This document shows, piece after piece, positions 1 through 4,338 of a stretch of DNA of 7,229 nt (positions are counted from its first letter, which is position 1; every line of letters begins with the position of its first letter). The notes beneath the pieces were generated by a model that was given only the letters and a program-made list of their open reading frames with translations, did no database searches and had not been told where the DNA came from. The stretch spans positions 1 through 7,229 of the forward strand of contig CAZXEM010000057.1 of NCBI GenBank assembly GCA_964639875.1, in the 5' to 3' direction. Both the position numbers and the translations under genes were made by a program. Origin of the DNA: CAZQLW01 sp964639875. GTDB lineage: Archaea > Nanobdellota > Nanobdellia > Woesearchaeales > GW2011-AR9.

Positions 1-622
1 CTAATTGTCCTTCAGTTGCTAAATTTAAAACGTAACGGGCATCTTCTTTTGCCCACCCTTCTAAAGTATTTTTTTCACGATTATTTTTATCAGATTTCCC
101 TTCATTTTGTTTCTCAGTTGCAATTCTTGCAAGTTCTGGATTTGTTTCAAATTGATGTTGTGTTAATTTTGGTAATAATTGATGATAAAAATTATTTTGT
201 TCTTTTGTTAGTTCTGTAAACAGATTTTTCTCTTCTGAAGTAAATTCAGTCGGCATTACAAAATCTCCATCAAGAGTTATGTAACGTTGCGATTTTTCAG
301 TAAATGAACATAAACGATGAGCTTCTAAAGCTTCAATCGCTAATCTTGAAATTCCAATAATGTCGTAATTAAGTGCGGCATGTTCAGCTACAGAATGGTG
401 ACTCATTTGGAAAACAATGTTTTTGTTAGATTTTCTAGCAGACTTAATTTTATCTCGTGATTCTGCTCTTAATTCGTCAACTGACCGAGGGTCTCTACTA
501 ATTCGAGCGTAAGCAGCAGAAATAACTTCAGGAGTAACATTATCAGAACCATCATGGGTTCCATTTTTTAATTGCTTTAAAACTTCAGTATCAACATTGT
601 AACCAGATAAAATAATTTTCAT
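1..622 (-). CDS. thyX: Flavin-dependent thymidylate synthase ThyX, N-terminal part (gene runs off the left edge)
   Basis: I translated an open frame of 207 codons on the minus strand, from ATG at 622-620 to the window edge with no stop. ThyX makes dTMP from dUMP using methylene-tetrahydrofolate, FAD and NADPH. Seen: residues 75-81 read HHSVAEH, matching the family's conserved His/Glu-His region. Residues 101-114 read AHRLCSFTEKSQRY, corresponding to the ThyX signature RHR-x7-S with the first Arg replaced by Ala (A101), H102, R103 and S111 kept. Residues near 190-207 (EDARYVLNLATEGQL) match the ThyX 'EDARYVLP' segment. The altered signature resembles the long, roughly 500-residue ThyX-like proteins with two ThyX domains as I recall them, so the missing part may be large. 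The start is supported by GAGGTG at 634-629. It is divergent from a dCMP deaminase, which would supply its dUMP. Confidence 0.88.
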   Translation of the reverse strand, partial: MKIILSGYNVDTEVLKQLKNGTHDGSDNVTPEVISAAYARISRDPRSVDELRAESRDKIKSARKSNKNIVFQMSHHSVAEHAALNYDIIGISRLAIEALEAHRLCSFTEKSQRYITLDGDFVMPTEFTSEEKNLFTELTKEQNNFYHQLLPKLTQHQFETNPELARIATEKQNEGKSDKNNREKNTLEGWAKEDARYVLNLATEGQL

Positions 623-625
623 TTT

Positions 626-634
626 TCACACCTC
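626..634 (-). promoter_or_regulatory. Shine-Dalgarno of thyX
   Basis: On the minus strand GAGGTGTGA lies just before the ATG at 622. It matches the archaeal anti-Shine-Dalgarno complement (GGAGGTGATC) in its GAGGTG part and fixes the thyX start. Confidence 0.7.
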
Positions 635-660
635 GTTTTTATTAATTATAATTTAATCTT

Positions 661-670
661 TATTTAAATA
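661..670 (-). promoter_or_regulatory. TATA box candidate for thyX
   Basis: The palindromic TATTTAAATA lies about 40 bases before the thyX ATG. A transcript starting about 26 bases beyond its centre would begin near 640 and leave a short leader containing the GAGGTG site. It reads the same on both strands, so direction is set only by spacing. Confidence 0.5.
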
Positions 671-680
671 CATTTACCTC

Positions 681-755
681 TTCCTATATAACAATCAAAG
701 TATCTTCTTCCTAGAACAATAATAGTTTTAAAGAACCCTATTCTTAAATAACAAC
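681..755. repeat. Three imperfect direct repeats in the divergent thyX/deaminase promoter region
   Basis: Copies are at 681-695 (TTCCTATATAACAAT), 708-720 (TTCCTAGAACAAT, two bases shorter) and 741-755 (TTCTTAAATAACAAC). Copies 1 and 3 agree at 12 of 15 positions. The third copy abuts the ATG at 756, and the predicted TATA box lies between copies 2 and 3. An operator bound by a regulator shared by the divergent genes is possible. The AT-rich composition makes chance resemblance a real alternative. Confidence 0.4.
725..733 (+). promoter_or_regulatory. TATA box candidate for the kinase-deaminase gene (leaderless)
   Basis: GTTTTAAAG is centred about 27 bases before the ATG at 756, and no Shine-Dalgarno precedes that ATG. 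In archaea this spacing puts the transcription start at or next to the start codon, so the mRNA is probably leaderless. Confidence 0.5.
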
Positions 756-1763
756 ATGATAATAGGTGTTACTGGTAATTACGCTTCTGGAAAGGATGAA
801 GTTGCAAAAATATTACAAAAGATGAACTTTTTTCATATTTCTTTTTCTGATATTTTAAGAGAAGAGTTAAAAAAAAATAAGAAAAAAATTACTCGTGACA
901 ATTTGATTGAAATTGGTAATAAGTTAAGAACACAATTCGGACCAAAAATTCTTGCTCGGTTAGCATTAGAAAAAGTTGAATATGGAGAAAATAATGTTTT
1001 CACTTCTATCAGAAATCCTGGTGAAGTTGAACTCTTACAAACAAGACCAGATTTTGTGATGGTTAACGTTACTGCACCTGATAAAGTCAGGTTACAAAGG
1101 ATTATTAAAAGAAATAGGGAAAGTGACCCGAAAACAATTAAAGAACTGAGAAAAAAAGAAAATTTAGAAAATAGCCATGATCCTAATTCTCAACAATTAC
1201 AAAAAGTTGCTAAAATGGCAAAAATTAATCTTAGTAATGATTCTACTGTTGAAAAACTTGAACTAAAAGTTCGAAAGTTGGTTGAAGATTGGATCTTTAA
1301 ATTACAAGAACCGAAAATGTCCTGGGACAATTACTTTATGAACATTGCTGATTCTGTGAAAATGCGGACAAGTTGTATGTCGCCACGTAAAGGTGCGGTA
1401 ATAGTTAGAAATAAACAAATTATTTCTGGCGGTTATAATGGTACGGCTAAAGGAACAAGACATTGTAACAAAGATGGATGTGAAAGGTGTAAGTTAAGAC
1501 ATTTAGGTAAATTAAAGTCAGGAGATTATTCAGTAATTTGTACTTGTGCTCACGCTGAAGAAAACGCTATTGTTCAAGCTGCTTACAATGGTGTTTCTAC
1601 CAAAGATGCATCTATGTACACAACATTTACTCCTTGTAACGTTTGTGCAAGGATGATCATTAACGCGGGGATAAAAGAGGTAATTGCCAAAGTAGCTTAT
1701 CCAGACGACGTTGGCACTAAGTTGTTAAAAGAAGCTGGTGTCAAGCTAAGGGTATTGGATTGA
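756..1763 (+). CDS. P-loop kinase-like domain fused to dCMP deaminase
   Basis: A 335-residue two-domain cytosolic protein. Residues 1 to about 180 form a P-loop NMP-kinase-like domain: Walker A at 7-14 is GNYASGKD (Asp where Ser/Thr is usual), followed by TRDNLIEIGNKLR (46-58) and SIRNPGEVELL (84-94), resembling archaeal UPF0200/dephospho-CoA-kinase-like proteins. Residues about 188-335 are a zinc-dependent dCMP deaminase: GYNGT at 226-230, the catalytic HAEEN at 266-270 (zinc His266, proton-shuttle Glu268) and PCNVC at 293-297 (zinc Cys294, Cys297). Further cysteines at 237, 242, 245, 262 and 264 could hold a second zinc. The deaminase converts dCMP to dUMP, the substrate of the divergent ThyX. 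Similar fusions are known in yeast Dcd1 and in antiphage AvcD/DCD deaminases. The housekeeping role is favoured by the neighbour. The kinase-like domain's activity is unknown. Confidence 0.9.
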   Translation: MIIGVTGNYASGKDEVAKILQKMNFFHISFSDILREELKKNKKKITRDNLIEIGNKLRTQFGPKILARLALEKVEYGENNVFTSIRNPGEVELLQTRPDFVMVNVTAPDKVRLQRIIKRNRESDPKTIKELRKKENLENSHDPNSQQLQKVAKMAKINLSNDSTVEKLELKVRKLVEDWIFKLQEPKMSWDNYFMNIADSVKMRTSCMSPRKGAVIVRNKQIISGGYNGTAKGTRHCNKDGCERCKLRHLGKLKSGDYSVICTCAHAEENAIVQAAYNGVSTKDASMYTTFTPCNVCARMIINAGIKEVIAKVAYPDDVGTKLLKEAGVKLRVLD

Positions 1764-1770
1764 TTTTTTT
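1764..1770 (+). terminator. T7 tract after the deaminase gene
   Basis: Seven consecutive T follow directly on the TGA at 1761-1763, the kind of U-tract used in archaeal termination. It fills the 5-base gap to the convergent GTPase gene and overlaps that gene's stop codon by two bases. Confidence 0.45.
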
Positions 1771-2695
1771 ATCTTTCCAAAACTAGTTCAATTACATCTT
1801 CGTCTTCTAAAGTATGATTAAACCCAACTTGTTGATTAGCAAACTTACTGCTTTTACCGGTAACTCTAGCAAACTTAAATTTCTTAACCAAACTTGTATG
1901 TACTTTCTCAACAAAATCTTTTACCGTAGCACATTTTTCTAAAACCAAAGGCAATTCGGTATTTTTTGGATATACTCTTATCAAGTTTGAGGTTTTCCAA
2001 ATCTCTGATTTAAGTTTATTCAAGCCAAAATTGTTAATTACTGAAATTCCCAAAACTTTATTGTCAGGAAAATATTCTTTCAGTTTTAACAAGTTCTTTT
2101 CAGCATTGAAAGTATCTACTTTGTTACCAACAACTAACAGTTTTTGATTAATCCTAGCTTTAACTAGCTCGTCCTGAATTTTTAGTACTTCAGAGATGTC
2201 TTTACTTAAATCGTGCATTAAGATAATTCCGTCAGCTTGTTTAACAATTCCAATTAAACGTTTACCACCACCAATATCGTCAACCGCCCCCGGTAAAAGT
2301 CCAGGAAGATCTACTATTTGAATTTCTGCACTGTTTATGTTAACAATTGCTGGTAATGGTTTCAAAGTTGTAAATTCGTAACTGGCAATTTTTGTTTGCA
2401 TCCCGGAAAGTTTGTTTATCAATGAACTTTTTCCTACGCTTGGACAACCAACAAGGACGAACTGTTTAACGCCTTGTTTTTTTACTCCTAGCCAATCTTG
2501 ATGTTTAACATTCGCTACTGTTTTAGTTTTTTTAACTTCATCAGTTAACCATTGTTTAATTTTTCCGTAGTGTCCAGTATTAAAACCTGGTAACTCTTCC
2601 CTGATAAGTTCAATTTCGTTAAGTTTTGCTTTTCCTTCTTTACCTTTTATTCGTTTCTTGATCAGTTGCATTTGAACAATGTGTGGCAGTGCCAT
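1769..2695 (-). CDS. Compact DRG/Rbg-like TGS-domain GTPase
   Basis: A GTPase of the OBG/HflX group, DRG (Rbg) branch, 308 residues from the ATG. Domains: a basic, probably helical N-terminus (1-75); a G domain with G1 GCPSVGKSS (83-91), G2 region EFTTL (about 107-111), G3 DLPG (129-132), G4 NKVD (191-194) and G5-like SVI (218-220); and a TGS domain (about 238-308) that ends at the C-terminus as in DRG proteins. DRG GTPases act on translating ribosomes, usually with a partner protein. Oddity: canonical DRG proteins are about 365 residues and carry an S5D2L domain between G3 and G4. Here only some 58 residues separate these motifs, so it is absent. An upstream in-frame GTG at 2704 would add three residues, but it lies inside the Shine-Dalgarno, so the ATG is preferred. 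It is convergent with the deaminase gene. Confidence 0.87.
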   Translation of the reverse strand: MALPHIVQMQLIKKRIKGKEGKAKLNEIELIREELPGFNTGHYGKIKQWLTDEVKKTKTVANVKHQDWLGVKKQGVKQFVLVGCPSVGKSSLINKLSGMQTKIASYEFTTLKPLPAIVNINSAEIQIVDLPGLLPGAVDDIGGGKRLIGIVKQADGIILMHDLSKDISEVLKIQDELVKARINQKLLVVGNKVDTFNAEKNLLKLKEYFPDNKVLGISVINNFGLNKLKSEIWKTSNLIRVYPKNTELPLVLEKCATVKDFVEKVHTSLVKKFKFARVTGKSSKFANQQVGFNHTLEDEDVIELVLER

Positions 2696-2698
2696 ATT

Positions 2699-2706
2699 GA
2701 TCACCT
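2699..2706 (-). promoter_or_regulatory. Shine-Dalgarno that decides the GTPase start
   Basis: AGGTGATC on the minus strand matches eight bases of the archaeal Shine-Dalgarno AGGTGATC and sits three bases before the ATG at 2695. The possible GTG start at 2704-2702 is embedded in it, which argues against use of that GTG. Confidence 0.75.
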
Positions 2707-2921
2707 TTAACAGTATATTTTCTAGAATGTCGTTTTTTATTGCTAATTATAGCTCTTAAAAATTTTAAATTAAAACATACGACATAGCTCTGTGTCTAAG
2801 AATTAGTTTTTCATGCAGCTGAATTACTTTTAAGAACACTCCACAATCTAGTTAAAAGAATCTCTCCGTTAACTTCGTTCTGATTGCTGGCTTTCATTAT
2901 ATACTTTAAAACAGATGTTCA
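2707..2921. other. Noncoding gap upstream of the GTPase gene
   Basis: I see no convincing gene here. The left part should hold the GTPase promoter; CTATAATTAG on the minus strand (2743-2752) is a weak TATA candidate. A small hairpin, GACATA with TGTGTC (2781-2796, four-base loop, one G-T pair), is present. On the minus strand it is followed by GTATGTTTT. Together with a TATA-like stretch on the minus strand near 2899-2910, it could bound a minus-strand RNA of about 100 nt. That is too weak to call. Confidence 0.3.
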
Positions 2922-2931
2922 GATATAAATA
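2922..2931 (+). promoter_or_regulatory. TATA box candidate for the structured RNA
   Basis: GATATAAATA is centred about 26-30 bases before 2955-2961, where the long-range P1 stem of the RNA begins. The spacing fits archaeal transcription starting at the RNA's 5' end on the plus strand. Confidence 0.55.
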
Positions 2932-2960
2932 TTTCTGTTTTTTTATATGAATTAAGCTAC

Positions 2961-3141
2961 TTAAGTTAGTGGGGCTAGAGTGAGCTTTCTACTACGCCTC
3001 GGTCATTATGGCTTCGCCACATAAAAACTAACAGCGATTAGTTTTTAGTGCTGAAATTTGATAGTTTTCAAATTTCATGCATCCTCGGCTTACATTAAGC
3101 TTCTGTTAATAGTCAATCACAAAAGGGCGCCACTAACTTAA
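2961..3141 (+). ncRNA. Unidentified multibranched structured RNA upstream of the antiporter gene
   Basis: A 181-nt segment closed by a long-range stem P1: 2961-2975 pairs with 3127-3141, 14 of 15 positions with one G-G mismatch. Nested inside: P2, 2980-2985 (GTGAGC) with 3088-3093 (GCTTAC); a small hairpin at 3007-3023; a perfect 10-bp hairpin 3022-3031/3038-3047 (sharing its first two bases with the previous one); and a 10-bp hairpin 3052-3061/3068-3077, extendable by 3048-3051 with 3079-3082 past a bulged T. After P2 a 5-bp hairpin (3094-3098/3106-3110) follows. A TATA-like box lies upstream and T8 follows five bases after P1, both supporting the plus strand. I do not recognise it. It lacks the CR-I of RNase P RNA and the helix 8 motif of SRP RNA. 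It may be a free RNA, or a leader or attenuator of the antiporter gene 75 bases on. Confidence 0.6.
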
Positions 3142-3153
3142 TATGTTTTTTTT
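3142..3153 (+). terminator. T8 tract ending the structured RNA
   Basis: TATG followed by eight T (3146-3153) comes directly after the 3' strand of the P1 stem. Stem plus U-tract looks like a terminator or an attenuator upstream of the antiporter gene. Confidence 0.5.
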
Positions 3154-3215
3154 GTTAGTAACGATAACTTTAAGTAAAGAAACACTATTTCATAATATAT
3201 TAAAGAGGCCAATAG

Positions 3216-4196
3216 ATGTTAGAAATTATATTTACAATTTTAATGATTCTGGTAAGTTTATTTGTTTTAGTTAAAGGTGCAGATTATTTGGTTGATGGTT
3301 CTTCAGACCTTGCCAGATTATTAAAAATTTCACCAATCCTTGTTGGATTAACAATAGTAGCTTTCGGGACTTCTCTGCCCGAATTTATTGTAAGTTTATT
3401 TTCAGTTTTTGCGGGAAAAGCAGACATTTCTATCGGAAACATTGTTGGAAGTAACATTGCTAACATTGCTTTAGTTATTGGAGTTTGTGCAATAATTACT
3501 CAATTAAAAGTAAAATCTAAAACGTTAATTCATGAATATCCGTTCATGATTATTTCAAGTTTCTTATTATTGATTCTAGCAAGTGATTTGTTTATTTTCG
3601 GAAAGAATGAATTTATGTTAAGCAGAATTGATGGAATGATTTTTCTAACAATTTTTGTATTCTTCATGTATTATGTTTTTCGTTCAATGAAGAACTCAAG
3701 GAAAGATGTTAAGAAAGAGTTTAGAGAAGAGTTTCAACATAAAAATTCTGTTTGGAAAAACACTTTAATGATTGTTGGTGGGATTGTAGCTTTAGTTGTT
3801 GGAGGTAAATTATTTATCATGTTCGCCAGTCAATTGTCTGAAATTGCAGGGTTAAGCGATTCTTTTATTGGTTTATTAATTGCTGCCTTAGGAACATCAT
3901 TACCGGAATTAGCAACATCAGGAGTTGCTGCTTGGAAAAAGCAAGGTGATATTGCTATTGGAAATATTGTTGGCAGTAACATTTTCAATGTATTGTTTGT
4001 CCTGGGATCAATCAGTTTAATCAAGCCCATTACAGTTAATCCAGTTATATTGCAAATTGATGCGATGATAATGTTATTTGTTACTGGATTGTTTTTAGTA
4101 TTTTCAACTTACGGTAAAAAAATTACCCGAAAAGAAGGTATTATTTTGCTTGCAATATATCTTCTTTACATTGCCTCTTTAATTTGGCGAGGATAA
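3216..4196 (+). CDS. CaCA-family Na+(H+)/Ca2+ antiporter
   Basis: A 326-residue membrane protein of the cation/Ca2+ exchanger superfamily (YrbG/NCX_Mj type). Such proteins move Ca2+ or a related cation across the membrane against Na+ or H+. It shows the inverted-repeat alpha motifs: GTSLPE at 51-56 with GNIVGSN at 74-80, and GTSLPE at 226-231 with GNIVGSN at 249-255. Glu56 and Glu231 correspond to the ion-binding glutamates of the family. Four residues after the Ser of each GSN is Asn (N83, N258). About ten hydrophobic segments flank a basic loop at 156-180, with no cytosolic regulatory domain. Length is normal for prokaryotes. GAGG at 3205-3208 precedes the ATG by seven bases. A structured RNA lies upstream, which raises the chance of cation-dependent control. 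The exact ions cannot be told from sequence. Confidence 0.92.
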   Translation: MLEIIFTILMILVSLFVLVKGADYLVDGSSDLARLLKISPILVGLTIVAFGTSLPEFIVSLFSVFAGKADISIGNIVGSNIANIALVIGVCAIITQLKVKSKTLIHEYPFMIISSFLLLILASDLFIFGKNEFMLSRIDGMIFLTIFVFFMYYVFRSMKNSRKDVKKEFREEFQHKNSVWKNTLMIVGGIVALVVGGKLFIMFASQLSEIAGLSDSFIGLLIAALGTSLPELATSGVAAWKKQGDIAIGNIVGSNIFNVLFVLGSISLIKPITVNPVILQIDAMIMLFVTGLFLVFSTYGKKITRKEGIILLAIYLLYIASLIWRG

Positions 4197-4213
4197 ATTC
4201 AATAGTGAATTTT
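4195..4213 (+). terminator. Weak hairpin terminator after the antiporter gene
   Basis: AAATTC (4195-4200) and GAATTT (4207-4212) form a perfect 6-bp stem with a six-base loop, followed by a T. It overlaps the TAA stop codon. The stem is AT-rich, so this is only a possible terminator. Confidence 0.35.
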
Positions 4214-4225
4214 AACTACGCTTCT

Positions 4226-4294
4226 TTTTCCAATAGATAACAAAAAATGAGGTTTTTTGGAATGTCTTGGAAAATCTTACGTTTTCCAATAGAT
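4226..4294 (+). repeat. 13-bp direct repeat with competing hairpins in the helicase leader
   Basis: TTTTCCAATAGAT occurs identically at 4226-4238 and 4282-4294, 56 bases apart. TTGGAAAA at 4267-4274 can pair with the TTTTCCAA of either copy: with copy 2 it makes an 8-bp hairpin with a 7-base loop, with copy 1 a longer-range stem. Between them CAAAAAA (4241-4247) and TTTTTTG (4253-4259) form a 7-bp hairpin. These pairings are partly exclusive. The arrangement may be an operator pair or a refolding transcript (for readthrough from the antiporter gene). It lies at and just upstream of the predicted helicase promoter. Confidence 0.55.
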
Positions 4295-4300
4295 TTAAGT
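4292..4300 (+). promoter_or_regulatory. TATA box candidate for the helicase gene
   Basis: GATTTAAGT overlaps the end of the second repeat copy. It lies about 43 bases before the ATG at 4339, giving a start near 4322 and a short leader with GAGTGAT (4330-4336), a partial Shine-Dalgarno. Confidence 0.45.
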
Positions 4301-4338
4301 AAAATAGGATTATTTTCAATTAATAAAAGAGTGATTTC

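Noticed and set aside
16..219. Plus-strand ORF of 67 codons
   Set aside because: It is antisense to the well-supported thyX frame, has low-complexity hydrophobic sequence and no recognisable start signal.
756..1763. Calling the fusion protein an antiphage deaminase
   Set aside because: It is shorter than the defence proteins as I know them, sits beside thyX, and has no other defence gene nearby; a dTMP pathway role explains it more simply.
2702..2704. GTG start for the GTPase gene (three residues longer)
   Set aside because: The GTG lies inside the AGGTGATC Shine-Dalgarno that is correctly spaced for the ATG at 2695.
2961..3141. RNase P RNA or SRP RNA for the structured segment
   Set aside because: CGGCTTAC resembles part of the RNase P CR-V, but ACAGAA does not precede it and no GAGGAAAGTCC-like CR-I is present. 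No SRP helix 8 motif is seen on either strand.
2961..3141. MITE-like mobile element with terminal inverted repeats
   Set aside because: No target-site duplication flanks it, the interior has nested helices rather than unstructured filler, and a promoter and T-tract are placed as for an RNA gene. A copy-number check could revive this idea.
3284..3466. Minus-strand ORF inside the antiporter gene (and another at 3830-4030)
   Set aside because: Both are shadows of the two alpha-repeat regions of the antiporter, with no family resemblance of their own.
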